A stretch of 64,000 nt of DNA, from positions 62,001 through 126,000 of the forward strand of contig NZ_PJIN01000006.1 of NCBI RefSeq assembly GCF_002929705.1, given 5' to 3'. Positions 49,672 to 58,618 of this stretch are shown in pieces. Each line of letters opens with the position of its first letter. The first letter of the stretch is position 1. Source of the stretch: Arthrobacter sp. N199823 (lineage in GTDB: Bacteria > Actinomycetota > Actinomycetes > Actinomycetales > Micrococcaceae). A program made the position numbers and the translations under genes. A model generated the notes under the pieces. That model was not told the DNA's origin. It saw only the letters and a program-made list of their open reading frames with translations, and did no database searches.

Positions 49672-50422
49672 CTGGTGCAAACCGTGCGAAGAGGTAGCGT
49701 CCGCCCTTGGACAGCATGATTCCTCTTTAGTCATTTACATGATGATGAGGAGGTGACCGTCCGGCGAATACCCGAATGCACGCAACTTGAGCCCCTAACT
49801 ACCGGCCGGCGGGAGGATAATCACCGCAAACCGGAGCAATTGCACACGCTCCGCGCTACCTAGCGCCTACCCAGTCTAGTTGCAAAGGAGCGGATTACCC
49901 TAATTGGCCCATATCATGCCCTGCATTAAACACGCACGCAGGGCGTGAAAGATGTTTTCGCGCCCTGCAGCTGAGTCCCCCGGCACTGTTGCCGGGTGAA
50001 TCTGTCAGTGAATGTCCGACGGCGCGAGGCCACCTACCAGCCTGAGGGTTGGGTGTGTGCCCCGTGCGTGCCCCGAGAAAAAGCCCCAAAAAGTTGCACC
50101 TACACGGTGACGGCGGCCCGGACAGGCCAAATCCCGCGAATGTCTTGGTGAACGACTTCAGGTTTCTGATGCTCCACCCGTTCCGGTGCCACGTCCACTG
50201 CAAACGCCTGCCCCTGCACTACATCCAAGATTGCTATGCCTAACGAGACCATGTCCTATTCCTTCACCTGTAACGTGACGTACCCCAACGCCATTACTCC
50301 GAGCGTATGGATGGTGCGGGAGTAAAACATCGGTAGTTGCTACGTATCTTTTGGCTAGGTTTTTTGGGATCCGGTCCTAGATCAGCTCTTGCAGTAGCTC
50401 TTGCGGCAGCGTGAGCTTTATG
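49672..50422. other. 751-bp intergenic region
   Basis: Between rpmB and the SGNH hydrolase gene. Contents: a short hairpin CCCGGC/GCCGGG near 49979-49997, the candidate 50-residue ORF at 50100-50252, and an ATTACTCC...GGGAGTAA pair near 50295-50325. The remainder (49700-49970 and 50330-50420) shows nothing I can support. Base composition is mixed, with some AT-rich patches near 50340-50370. Confidence 0.4.
50100..50252 (-). CDS. Candidate 50-residue ORF with good ribosome site
   Basis: From the ATG at 50252, seven bases after GAAGGA, the minus strand encodes MVSLGIAILDVVQGQAFAVD and continues VAPERVEHQKPEVVHQDIRG, ending IWPVRAAVTV before a TAG. The composition resembles a real soluble protein, with no low-complexity bias. 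I do not recognise a family. It could be a small protein, or the surviving start of a longer gene lost in the adjacent non-coding DNA. Confidence 0.35.
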   Translation of the reverse strand: MVSLGIAILDVVQGQAFAVDVAPERVEHQKPEVVHQDIRGIWPVRAAVTV

Positions 50423-51208
50423 TCAGTGCGAATTTAGAGCCAGCGGGGATCGCAGGGTGGGCCAGCGGGCGCTCAGGTTATCGCCCGAAGAGACCCCACG
50501 CAGACGGCGACTGACCCAGGGGCCCACGTATTCCTTGGTCCAGGCGGCGTTGTCCTTGAGAGTTTCGCTGGTGGTGCGCACGGGAAGGGGAGGGAGCTCG
50601 GGCATGGAGATCCGCACGGTTTCACCGAGTTGTTCCAGTACCCGGTTGGCCATATTGATATGGCCTGCGGTGGACATGTGCATGCGGTCGATCCCCCACA
50701 GCCGCCAATCGTTGTACTCGCGGAAACGCCAGTAGTCCACCAGTTCGGCACCGTGGTCTTGCGCCACTTCGCGGAGCAGCTCGTTGTAAATGGCAGTTCG
50801 CCCGCGGATGCTGGCGAAGATTTTGGAGGTACTGGCGTCAAAGCCGGTAAACACCAGGACGCGTGCGCCTGTGGCCGCCAACGTGGCGAGCCCGTCGGAG
50901 TACCGCCCCATCATGGCGTCAATGTCCACTTTGGGGCGGAGGATGTCATTGATACCGGCATAGATAGTGACAAGTGTGGGATTCATGGCCACAGCGGCAG
51001 CAATTTGCTCGCTCAGGATCTGGTTCATTTTCTTGCCGCGAATGGCGAGATTGGCATAACCCCAGGACTGTTCCGGGTGGGCCAGCGCGAGCTGTTCGGC
51101 CGCCCTGTCCGCCCAACCGCAAACTTGGTTGGGTCGTGTGGGGTCGGTGTCGCCCAGACCTTCGGTAAACGAATCGCCCAGTGCCACATACCGTGCTGAA
51201 AATTCCAC
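50423..51208 (-). CDS. SGNH/GDSL family hydrolase
   Basis: 261 residues from the GTG at 51208. It has YVALGDSFTEGLGD with the nucleophile serine (block I), NLAIRGKKM (block II glycine), IYAGINDILRP (block III, GxND) and WGIDRMHMSTAGH (block V, D-x-x-H). These are complete SGNH esterase/lipase marks. No signal peptide is seen, so it acts in the cytoplasm. The substrate is unknown. The GTG has AAGGAG five bases upstream, better than the in-frame start at 51268. Confidence 0.9.
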   Translation of the reverse strand: MEFSARYVALGDSFTEGLGDTDPTRPNQVCGWADRAAEQLALAHPEQSWGYANLAIRGKKMNQILSEQIAAAVAMNPTLVTIYAGINDILRPKVDIDAMMGRYSDGLATLAATGARVLVFTGFDASTSKIFASIRGRTAIYNELLREVAQDHGAELVDYWRFREYNDWRLWGIDRMHMSTAGHINMANRVLEQLGETVRISMPELPPLPVRTTSETLKDNAAWTKEYVGPWVSRRLRGVSSGDNLSARWPTLRSPLALNSH

Positions 51209-51314
51209 GCCTGCTCCTTGCCGCATCCTGGCACACCGCCAGAGTTGATTGCGGTATTTTTGCCCCAACCACTAATTAGGCTAATCCTATGACTTCGTTG
51301 CAGCCTGTTCCCGC

Positions 51315-52694
51315 GTGAACGCCACCGCCACCATTTGGGGCAGCCACTACAGAGGGGCCACGCTGGGATTTTTCGGCCTAGCCTTCATGGTTGCCTACTC
51401 GTTCGCAGCCATCACCACTGCTATGCCGGCGGCCGCCAACGATCTCGACGGCCTCCCGCTCTACGGTTTGGCTTTCGGCATCACCATGGCCACCTCGGTT
51501 GTTTCGATGACGATCGCCGCCCTCTGGATTGACCGGTCCGGCCCGCAAATCCCGCTGCTCACCGGGGTGGGTATCTACGTGGTGGGCATGTTCCTCTCCG
51601 CTGCCGCACCCACCATGGAGTTTTTGGTGGCCGCCCGCGCCCTGACTGGATTCGGGTCAGGGCTGGACGGCGTGGCCCTCTACGTGGGCATCGCTCGGGT
51701 TTTCCCCGCACACCTGCGCCCCAAAATGTTTGGCGCCTTGGCCACTGCCTGGCTACTACCCTCTATTGTGGGCCCGGCGCTGAGCGGCATTGTCACCGAC
51801 CATTTTGGTTGGCGATGGGTGTTTGGCACAGTCCCGGTCCTGGCCATCGTTGCGGTTGTCTTGTTGCTGCTCGGCAGTCGCGGATCAGGGCTGAACGTTC
51901 CTGCCACATCCGATGAAAGTCCGACGGCGACTACCGGACGGGGACTTTCCGCCCGCCTCTGGTGGAAGCCGGCGTGGGCGGTTGTGGCTTCAGTTTCGGT
52001 GCTGCTGCTTGGCGATGCCAGCACCCGTGCGCAGCCGTGGTGGCCCGCCCAGCTGGGTGCCGCCGTGGTACTCCTTGCAATGGCTGTCAATGTCCTGCTA
52101 CCCAAGGGAATCTGGCGTGCGGCGCGGGGTCTACCTTCGCTTATTTTGATGCGTGGGCTCATGGGCACGGCTTTCACGATTGCCGATGTGTACCTGCCAC
52201 TGTTCATGATCGATCAACGGCAGCTCCCGGCTTGGCTGGCAGGGTTGTCGCTGACAGTGGGCGGGGTGACCTGGGCCGTGGGCGCCTGGTTGGCGGGTCG
52301 GGGCACATTGACCCCGTCGCAATCGCTGCGCTGGGGTGCCGTATTCATGCTGTTCGGCATGCTAATTGCGACGCTGGTGCTGCTGCCGGGCTGGCCCGTG
52401 TGGATTGCCTGGGTTGGTTGGGCTGCGGGCGGATTCGGCATTGGCATTGCCTACCCGACACAATCGGTGCTGGTTCTGGGGGAGTCCAAACCGAGCGAGC
52501 AGGGCGCCAACGCTTCTGCACTGCAGCTGAGTGAAACACTGCTGACGGCTGCCATGTTGGGTGTGGTGGGTGCCGTGTTCGCCGCCTTGCTAGGGTTCGG
52601 CGAGGCCGGCTACGTCATGGCCTTTGGTGTGGCCTGCGCCCTAGGTGTTGCGACGTTGTCAGTGTCGCGCCGGGCCGCGGCAGCGGAGGGCTAG
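51315..52694 (+). CDS. MFS drug-exporter-like transporter
   Basis: 459 residues, 12-14 spans. It starts GATLGFFGLAFMVAYSFAAIT and has LTGVGIYVVGMFLSAAAPTMEFLVAARALTGFGSGLDG and a GPALSGIVTDHFGWRWVFGTVPVL stretch (motif C, antiporter). These are traits of the DHA2/EmrB-type export group, though the middle is short. It is divergent from the SGNH hydrolase and starts with GTG at 51315. No regulator lies next to it. Confidence 0.85.
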   Translation: MNATATIWGSHYRGATLGFFGLAFMVAYSFAAITTAMPAAANDLDGLPLYGLAFGITMATSVVSMTIAALWIDRSGPQIPLLTGVGIYVVGMFLSAAAPTMEFLVAARALTGFGSGLDGVALYVGIARVFPAHLRPKMFGALATAWLLPSIVGPALSGIVTDHFGWRWVFGTVPVLAIVAVVLLLLGSRGSGLNVPATSDESPTATTGRGLSARLWWKPAWAVVASVSVLLLGDASTRAQPWWPAQLGAAVVLLAMAVNVLLPKGIWRAARGLPSLILMRGLMGTAFTIADVYLPLFMIDQRQLPAWLAGLSLTVGGVTWAVGAWLAGRGTLTPSQSLRWGAVFMLFGMLIATLVLLPGWPVWIAWVGWAAGGFGIGIAYPTQSVLVLGESKPSEQGANASALQLSETLLTAAMLGVVGAVFAALLGFGEAGYVMAFGVACALGVATLSVSRRAAAAEG

Positions 52695-52740
52695 CGGGGA
52701 ACTACCTGGGCACCATCCGCCCCGGTGAAGGCTGCGTCTC

Positions 52741-54621
52741 CTAGGAAGCCAGTTCCAGTTCACCGCCAGCCGCGATAAGTGCGGCGTAGGCTCCGCCTGC
52801 ATCTCTTAAGTTCGACGGCGTGCCGACCTCAGCCAGTTCGCCCGCCGCCAGTACTGCCAGCTGATCCGCATCTTCCACGGTAGTGAGCCGGTGGGCGATG
52901 GTCAGGGTGGTGCGGCCCACCGCGAGGTGGTCCAGTGCGAGCTGCACGGCTGCTTCGGTGGTGTTGTCCAACGCGGATGTGGCCTCGTCCAGAACCAAGA
53001 CTCGCGGGTTGCGCAAAATGGTCCGGGCAATGGCCAGCCGCTGCTGCTCGCCTCCTGAGAAGCGGTGTCCGCGGGCACCCACAAGGGTGTCCAGGCCTTC
53101 GGGGAGTCCGGCCACAAGGTCTGCAATTTGTGCAGAAGCCAGGGCCTTCCAGAGAGTTGCGTCGTCCGCATCCGGTGCCGCCAACAGGAGATTCTCGCGG
53201 ATAGAGGCATGGGCTAGGTAGCTTTCCTGGGACACCACGCCCACAATGCGGGCCAACACCTCCGGGGCAATATCCCGCACATCAACCCCGTCAATCGTGA
53301 CGCGGCCAGAGGTGACATCGTGCAGCCTCGGTAGCAGCGCCCCGAGCGTTGACTTGCCGGAACCGGTGGGGCCAACCACGGCGGTGGTGGTGCCGGCGGG
53401 AAGCGCAAGGTCGATTCCGCGCAGAACATCAGTGCCGCCGTCGTACGCGAAATGGACGCCCTCAAAGCGGACCTCACCGCGCACCATCGCAGGGTCCAGC
53501 GCAACCGGGTTTTCCGGGGCAGTGATCTCAGGGACCATGTCGAGGTATTCAAAGATACGGCTAAACAGGGCCATGGCCGTGACCCATTGGACGCCGAGGT
53601 TCAGCAGGCCCATGATGGGTCGGAAAATGGTGGCCTGCAGCGCCGTGAACGCCACGATGGTACCGATGCTCATGGTGTTTCCGGGCAGTCCGCCGGCAAA
53701 GTAGATCAGCGCCGGGATGGCCGAGAAGATGATGCCCATGGTGGCCATGCGCCAGCGGCCGGCCAGCTGCGAGCGCAGTTCCAGCCCAATGAGGCGTTCG
53801 GAACTTTCGGTGTAGCGGGTGGCGTCACGGTCGGTGGTGCCGAGGGTCTTGGCGAGCCGGACGCCGGAGATGCTCAGCCCCTCCTCCACGTAGGTGTTCA
53901 TGGTGGCGAGTTCGGCCTGCATGGTTGAGGTGATGTCGCGGCGTAGCAGGGCCACGCGGCGGGAGAACCAGACGGCCGGCGGGATCACGATGAGTGAGAG
54001 CAGCGCCAGTTTCGGGGACAGGACCACCATGGCCACGGCCGTGCCAACGGCGGTGGTGACGTTGGAGGCCACGCCCGTTGCCGTTGAGGTGATGACCGAT
54101 TGCATGCCGGAAATATCGTTATTCAGGCGAGACTGCACCTCACCGCTGCGAGTGCGGGTAAAAAAGGCGAGCGATTGCTTTTGCAGGTGCGTGAAGAGCC
54201 GGGTGCGCAATGTATGCATGATCCGCTGGCCCATTGAGGTGGTCATCCACGTCTGCACCACGCCAATCAGGGCGGTGGCGGCGGCAACGGCGATCATGGC
54301 GATGGCCAGCCACGCCAGCAGCGGGACGTCCTTGGCGGGCAGAGCCGTGTCTATGATGCTGCGGACCAGGAACGGCTGCGCCAGGCTGATGACGCTGGAT
54401 GCGGTAATAAGAAGGACGACGACGGCTATGGTCACCTTGTGCGGTGCAAACAGCGCAACAATGCGATTGAGGCTGACGGGGTGGCGCTTGATCTGCACCT
54501 TGTCGGCCGGATTCACACGGGCCGGGCCGCGGCCCTTCTGATCCTGAGAGCCGGGGAAGTCTGATGGGCCGGAATTCTCACGGCTGGTTTTTTGTCTGTT
54601 TGTGCGGATACTCTCCGTCAT
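52741..54621 (-). CDS. ABC exporter, fused membrane and ATP-binding domains
   Basis: 626 residues. A polar N-terminal tail of about 55 residues is followed by six spans (residues 60-340) and an ATPase domain. The domain has GPTGSGKSTLGALLPRL (Walker A), RIVGVVSQESYLAHASI (Q-loop), FSGGEQQRLAIARTILRNP (signature) and LVLDEATSALD (Walker B), then IAHRL. This is an LmrA/MsbA-type homodimeric exporter. The ATG at 54621 follows GGAGGTGG. It is divergent from a MarR gene, so it is probably a regulated drug or lipid exporter. Confidence 0.92.
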   Translation of the reverse strand: MTESIRTNRQKTSRENSGPSDFPGSQDQKGRGPARVNPADKVQIKRHPVSLNRIVALFAPHKVTIAVVVLLITASSVISLAQPFLVRSIIDTALPAKDVPLLAWLAIAMIAVAAATALIGVVQTWMTTSMGQRIMHTLRTRLFTHLQKQSLAFFTRTRSGEVQSRLNNDISGMQSVITSTATGVASNVTTAVGTAVAMVVLSPKLALLSLIVIPPAVWFSRRVALLRRDITSTMQAELATMNTYVEEGLSISGVRLAKTLGTTDRDATRYTESSERLIGLELRSQLAGRWRMATMGIIFSAIPALIYFAGGLPGNTMSIGTIVAFTALQATIFRPIMGLLNLGVQWVTAMALFSRIFEYLDMVPEITAPENPVALDPAMVRGEVRFEGVHFAYDGGTDVLRGIDLALPAGTTTAVVGPTGSGKSTLGALLPRLHDVTSGRVTIDGVDVRDIAPEVLARIVGVVSQESYLAHASIRENLLLAAPDADDATLWKALASAQIADLVAGLPEGLDTLVGARGHRFSGGEQQRLAIARTILRNPRVLVLDEATSALDNTTEAAVQLALDHLAVGRTTLTIAHRLTTVEDADQLAVLAAGELAEVGTPSNLRDAGGAYAALIAAGGELELAS

Positions 54622-54678
54622 ATGCGCCACCTCCAAATGGTGTGCGGGGTGCGGGACTCGCACCAACTAATACAGAGG

Positions 54679-54713
54679 TTACCTCACTATGTGGTTACGT
54701 GTCAATAGTGGGT
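54679..54713. promoter_or_regulatory. MarR operator candidate between ABC exporter and MarR genes
   Basis: TTACCTCACTAT and CAATAGTGGGTA form an imperfect inverted repeat, ACTAT against ATAGT being exact, and GGTTACCT and GGTTACGT add a direct repeat. It lies between the divergent starts. Assignment rests on position and symmetry. Confidence 0.45.
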
Positions 54714-54724
54714 ATGCTTGGTGC

Positions 54725-55228
54725 ATGGCTTCCCCTCATGGCACGGCTCCCGGCGGTACGGCTCCTCAAGATGACTCCCCCGAGCTCGGCGAGCTGTTTC
54801 ACGCGGCTTTTCGCGGATTGCGGCGCACCTGGGCTGAGCAGCTGGCTCCCTGGGAGCTGACGCCGCATCAGTGGCGGGCGCTCATGACCTTGATGCGCAA
54901 GCAGGCCGCCCCGCCCATCACCAGCCCACACGCAGACTGTGCACCCGCTGCCGGCGATGTTCGGCTCAAGGATCTGGCCGAGCGCCTGCGGATCGCACCG
55001 CGCTCCGCCACCGAAGTGGTCGACCAGCTCGAGGCCAAGGGGCTGGTCCGTCGCGAGGCCGACCCCTCCGATCGACGGGCCACGCTCATTGTGCCCACAG
55101 ACGCCGGGCGCACAATGTTTAGCGAGGTGCAGGCGGAACGCCGCGATAAATCCAAGGAATACTTTGGCCGGCTCAACGCAGAGGACCAGGGCGAGCTGGC
55201 AAGAATCCTCTCCCAGCTCCGCGACTAG
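54725..55228 (+). CDS. MarR family transcriptional regulator
   Basis: 167 residues. LFHAAFRGLRRTWAEQLAPW (dimer helix), then a linker with an unusual Pro/His/Cys-rich insert (about residues 58-70). The winged helix DVRLKDLAERLRIAPRSATEVVDQLEAKGLVRREADPSDRRATLI is complete. Such regulators repress transporter genes and release DNA when bound by phenolics or after cysteine oxidation. Here two cysteines are not obvious as a redox pair. ATG at 54725 preferred over the frame's 54689 start. Confidence 0.88.
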   Translation: MASPHGTAPGGTAPQDDSPELGELFHAAFRGLRRTWAEQLAPWELTPHQWRALMTLMRKQAAPPITSPHADCAPAAGDVRLKDLAERLRIAPRSATEVVDQLEAKGLVRREADPSDRRATLIVPTDAGRTMFSEVQAERRDKSKEYFGRLNAEDQGELARILSQLRD

Positions 55229-55315
55229 CCACCCTGCGCCACCCCGGATGGCACAGCCTTAGAAGCCCGGCTAGGCGCAGAACGCCGCGCAGCAGCCCCC
55301 TGCGGACCGTGCCGC

Positions 55316-56350
55316 TTAGCCGATCAGATCAGTCATGGCAGCCGTGCGGACCACCATCTTGCCCGTGTTGGCACCGCGCATCATGCCCAGGAATGCGTCC
55401 ACTGCATGATCAATCCCGTTAACCACTGTTTCATCGAAGGCGATCTCCCCGGCTGCGAACCATTTGCTCATGTTCGCGTTGAACTCCGGGGCGAGGTCAA
55501 GGTAGCTGCCCAGAGTGAAGCCCTTCAGCGAGAGTCCGCGGGTGATCATGTTGACCATATTGTCCGGGCCCACCTTGCGGTCAGTGACGTTATAACCGGC
55601 AATGGCGCCACACAGAGCGGCCCGGCCACCGGGGTTGAAAACATCAAGCGCGGCTTCTAAATGATCGCCACCAACGTTGTCGAAGAACACGTCAATACCT
55701 TCGGGCGCAGCGGCCGCCAGCAGCTCACGAACGGGCCCGGACTTGTAGTTGAATGCTTCGTCGTAGCCATACTTCTCTTTCAGCAGGGCTACCTTCTCGT
55801 CACTGCCAGCGGATCCAATGACACGGCCAGCACCCATGAGCCGGGCGATCTGGCCAGCGGCAGTACCGACAGCTCCGGCTGCTCCGGAAATAAAGACCGT
55901 GTCGCCGGGCTTCATACCCGCAATGGCGGTTAGGCCGACGAAGCCGGTCAGGCCGGTCATGCCAAGAATGCCCAAGTACACCGATAGCGGCACGCCAGGC
56001 AGTTCCGGAACAACCCTGAACCCGGCGGCGTCCTCTTGGACAACATCCCGCCAGCCGAACTGGTGCAGCACCACAGAACCTACCGGAATGCTCTTGCTCG
56101 TTGACTCGACAACCCGGCCAATGGCACCGCCAGTCATCGTTTCCCCGAGAGTAAAGGGTGCCGCGTAGCTCTTCGCGTCACTCATGCGACCGCGCATGTA
56201 GGGGTCAACGGAGATGTACTCATTGACCACCCGAAGCTGATCTGGCCCCAGCTCACCAAGTTCTACCTGTGCGGTTGTGAAATCGGCGGCAGTGGGCCAG
56301 CCGACGGGGCGGGCGGCGAGTTGGATTTGGGTGCTGACTGTGGTGGACAT
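55316..56350 (-). CDS. NADP-dependent medium-chain reductase (zinc-free)
   Basis: 344 residues of the prostaglandin/leukotriene-reductase-like MDR family. NEYISVDPYMRGRMSDAKSY and LGETMTGGAIGRVVES are at the start, with GMTGLTGFVGLTAIAGMKPGDTVFISGAAGAVGTAAGQIARLMGA (Rossmann A-x-G-x-V-G) after. There are no zinc cysteines. It reduces alkenals or quinone-like double bonds with NADPH. The ATG at 56350 follows AAGGGAG. Its divergent neighbour is a TetR gene, probably its regulator. Confidence 0.92.
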   Translation of the reverse strand: MSTTVSTQIQLAARPVGWPTAADFTTAQVELGELGPDQLRVVNEYISVDPYMRGRMSDAKSYAAPFTLGETMTGGAIGRVVESTSKSIPVGSVVLHQFGWRDVVQEDAAGFRVVPELPGVPLSVYLGILGMTGLTGFVGLTAIAGMKPGDTVFISGAAGAVGTAAGQIARLMGAGRVIGSAGSDEKVALLKEKYGYDEAFNYKSGPVRELLAAAAPEGIDVFFDNVGGDHLEAALDVFNPGGRAALCGAIAGYNVTDRKVGPDNMVNMITRGLSLKGFTLGSYLDLAPEFNANMSKWFAAGEIAFDETVVNGIDHAVDAFLGMMRGANTGKMVVRTAAMTDLIG

Positions 56351-56430
56351 GGCGTGAACTCCCTTGGGTGGTGCAAAAAGTATCTGTGCGGAGCTTTCGC
56401 TCTGCACGTGAACTATTATGGAATGAGTGA

Positions 56431-56446
56431 TCCACTATATAGTGGA
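56431..56446. promoter_or_regulatory. TetR operator: perfect 16-bp palindrome
   Basis: TCCACTATATAGTGGA is a perfect palindrome midway between the divergent reductase and TetR genes. Palindromes of 14-18 bp are the usual TetR-family sites. Both genes are within 85 bases of it. Confidence 0.8.
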
Positions 56447-56475
56447 CTGAACGATTCACAAAATGAGGGGCTCAC

Positions 56476-57054
56476 TTGGGACGCATGCAAACGTTTGACA
56501 CGGACGATGCAGTTCGCGCGGCGCGGGCAGTTTTTTGGGAGCGCGGCTACGAGGAGGCCTCCCTCCCCGAGCTTGAGCGTGCCACCGGGCTAAGCCGCTC
56601 CAGCATTTACCACGCCTTTGGCAATAAGCGCGGGCTCTTTGACGCCGCAGTGGCCAGTTATCTCCGCGAGATCATCCGCCCCCGGCTCCAGCCATTGGAC
56701 TCCCCCAACGTGGCCCCAGACGCGATCATTAACTACTTCACCGGGCTGCGCGAGGCGTTGAGTCAGGCTGATTCCTTGCAGTCCCACAGCGGCTGCCTGC
56801 TCTTGAATGCGGCCGGCGCGCCGATTTCCAACGAGACTGCCGTCAGCCAGGCCATCGCTGGATATCGGTTAGAGCTACAGAGCGCGCTCAGCAGGGGCGC
56901 CGCTGCCCTTCATCCGGACATGAACGCCGGCGCCCGTCTCCAGTTGGCCACGGTGCTCAGCTCGCTGGTGATTGCCGCCATGACACTGTCCCGCATCGAT
57001 AATGCTCAGGCGCTGGCCACCGTGGACACAGCGCTAACGCTGCTGCAGGACTAG
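56476..57054 (+). CDS. TetR family transcriptional regulator
   Basis: 192 residues. The HTH reads DAVRAARAVFWERGYEEASLPELERATGLSRSSIYHAFGNKRGLFDAAV, a complete TetR_N domain. The C-terminal part GCLLLNAAGAPISN is of the TetR_C group with YcdC/NemR-like features. The start is TTG at 56476, five bases after GAGGGG, with a second in-frame ATG at 56485. It sits next to a 16-bp operator and the reductase gene, so it probably represses that reductase and itself. Confidence 0.9.
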   Translation: MGRMQTFDTDDAVRAARAVFWERGYEEASLPELERATGLSRSSIYHAFGNKRGLFDAAVASYLREIIRPRLQPLDSPNVAPDAIINYFTGLREALSQADSLQSHSGCLLLNAAGAPISNETAVSQAIAGYRLELQSALSRGAAALHPDMNAGARLQLATVLSSLVIAAMTLSRIDNAQALATVDTALTLLQD

Positions 57055-57068
57055 GCTCCGCTGCGGCG

Positions 57069-57482
57069 CTAGGGCTTGGGCGAGCCGTCGATGTTGACCA
57101 TCCAGGGCACGCCAAACTTGTCCGTCAGCATGCCAAAGGTGTCTCCCCAGGGCGCTTTTGTCAGGGGCTCGGCCACCGTTGCACCGTCGGCCAGCCCGTC
57201 CCACCAGCCCCGCAGCACAGCCTCGTCATCGCCGGAGAGACAAACACTGGAATTGACCCCCAGTTCCATTGAATTGGGCACATCGGCTCCCATGATGACC
57301 ACATCATGGTCTCCGTTCACCATTCCGTGCATGATTTTTCCGGACTCGGCAGGGTCATCAAACATACTAAGTTCCGCGTAGGTACTCAGCTCCAGGGCAC
57401 CTCCGAAGACGGACTGATAAAACTCCAAAGCGTCCTTGGCGGTGTCGCGAAAGTTCAGATACGGGGTGAGACGGACCGTCAT
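57069..57482 (-). CDS. VOC family protein (PhnB-like)
   Basis: 137 residues. The family opening is TPYLNFRDTAKDALEFYQSVFGG, then KIMHGMVNGDHDVVIMGAD and the end PWGDTFGMLTDKFGVPWMVNI. PhnB-like members of the glyoxalase/bleomycin fold are often annotated as 3-demethylubiquinone methyltransferase-like. Their true substrates are mostly unknown. Start ATG at 57482. It converges with the TetR gene. Confidence 0.9.
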   Translation of the reverse strand: MTVRLTPYLNFRDTAKDALEFYQSVFGGALELSTYAELSMFDDPAESGKIMHGMVNGDHDVVIMGADVPNSMELGVNSSVCLSGDDEAVLRGWWDGLADGATVAEPLTKAPWGDTFGMLTDKFGVPWMVNIDGSPKP

Positions 57483-57625
57483 GGCATTTCTCCTGGCGTC
57501 AGACACTGATCACGGATGGGATCAGTGTCAGTATTCACCGATCCGCCCCGCATGTCAGCAGTTTCTCGAAAGCAGCTGCAAAAACTGCTCCAGCGGGGGC
57601 CAGAACTCGGGTCCAAAACCCCGTT

Positions 57626-58618
57626 CTAGTCCAGCGCTTGCCCCTTGCGCCAGTAGCCCATGAACGCCACGGCATTCCTGTCCATGCCCACATCACGCAC
57701 CAGGTAGCGGCGTAGATCGCGAATCGTTGCAGCCTCTCCGGCGATCCAGGCGTACAGGCCATGGCCAGCAGCGCCAGCCGGGGTCTCCCACAGGATTGAG
57801 GCGTCAATATCCACTTCCTCAGGTTCCTCGCCCACGTCGCATGCCGCTGGAACAATCAACGATTGCACTGCCGCGGACAAAGCCTCACCGTGCGGCATGC
57901 TGCCGCGGGCAAGCCACACGGCTTCTACGCTGGCTGGTGTGGAGATGTCTAAGAAATCCGCGGCCGTGGGGACTTCCAGCACGGCATGACCGCTGATATG
58001 GGCCGGCAGGGTTTCCAGAATGGCGGCAATTGCAGGGACTGCCGTCTCATCCCCCACGAGCAGAACGCGTTCGGCGTTGCCGGGTGCAAACTCGATACCG
58101 AGGCAGTCTCCCCATCGCGCGCAGGGACCAACCAGCAGCAAGGGATCCCCCACCAAAGCGCCGGCCGCCCACTCGGCGGCAGGCCCCGATCCACCATCTA
58201 AGTGCAGCACAAAGTCAATGTCCATCTCGGCCGGGACGGCAGGGGATTGCTCCGAGGCAGGAACAGCGCGGCGCAGGCTACGGACGGTGTAGGTACGCAT
58301 CACCCCACGCACCGATTCATCCAAAGTCCGCCAGCTTTGGTACCAATCATCCTGCAGCGAGCCGCGAATATTGCTGAACTCCGGCAGCGCATGGCCCGGT
58401 GAGGGAATCATGATCTTCACCCGCAAATCCAGCGTCTCACCCGCAGCGTTGGAACCAAATAGATCGAGATCGGATCCCGTGAAGGTGATGCGCCGGAAGT
58501 GCTTACTCAACTGCTGCACGGCACTGACCTGCAAATCAAAAACCCGCATGGGCTTGATGGGATCCGCCTCTAGGGCCTCGATCGTGGTGGCCTCATTTTC
58601 CAAGATTGATGAGCTCAT
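57626..58618 (-). CDS. Siderophore-interacting protein (ViuB-like ferric reductase)
   Basis: 330 residues. An FAD-binding barrel with RVKIMIPSPG and the flavin motif MRTYTVRSLR, followed by an NADPH-binding part with VLLVGDETAVPAIAAIL, and YAWIAGEAATIRDLRRYLV with FMGYWRKG at the end. This is the SIP/ViuB family, which reduces Fe(III) from siderophores after uptake. The start overlaps the stop of the ATPase gene by four bases. It is the last gene of the siderophore operon. Confidence 0.93.
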   Translation of the reverse strand: MSSSILENEATTIEALEADPIKPMRVFDLQVSAVQQLSKHFRRITFTGSDLDLFGSNAAGETLDLRVKIMIPSPGHALPEFSNIRGSLQDDWYQSWRTLDESVRGVMRTYTVRSLRRAVPASEQSPAVPAEMDIDFVLHLDGGSGPAAEWAAGALVGDPLLLVGPCARWGDCLGIEFAPGNAERVLLVGDETAVPAIAAILETLPAHISGHAVLEVPTAADFLDISTPASVEAVWLARGSMPHGEALSAAVQSLIVPAACDVGEEPEEVDIDASILWETPAGAAGHGLYAWIAGEAATIRDLRRYLVRDVGMDRNAVAFMGYWRKGQALD

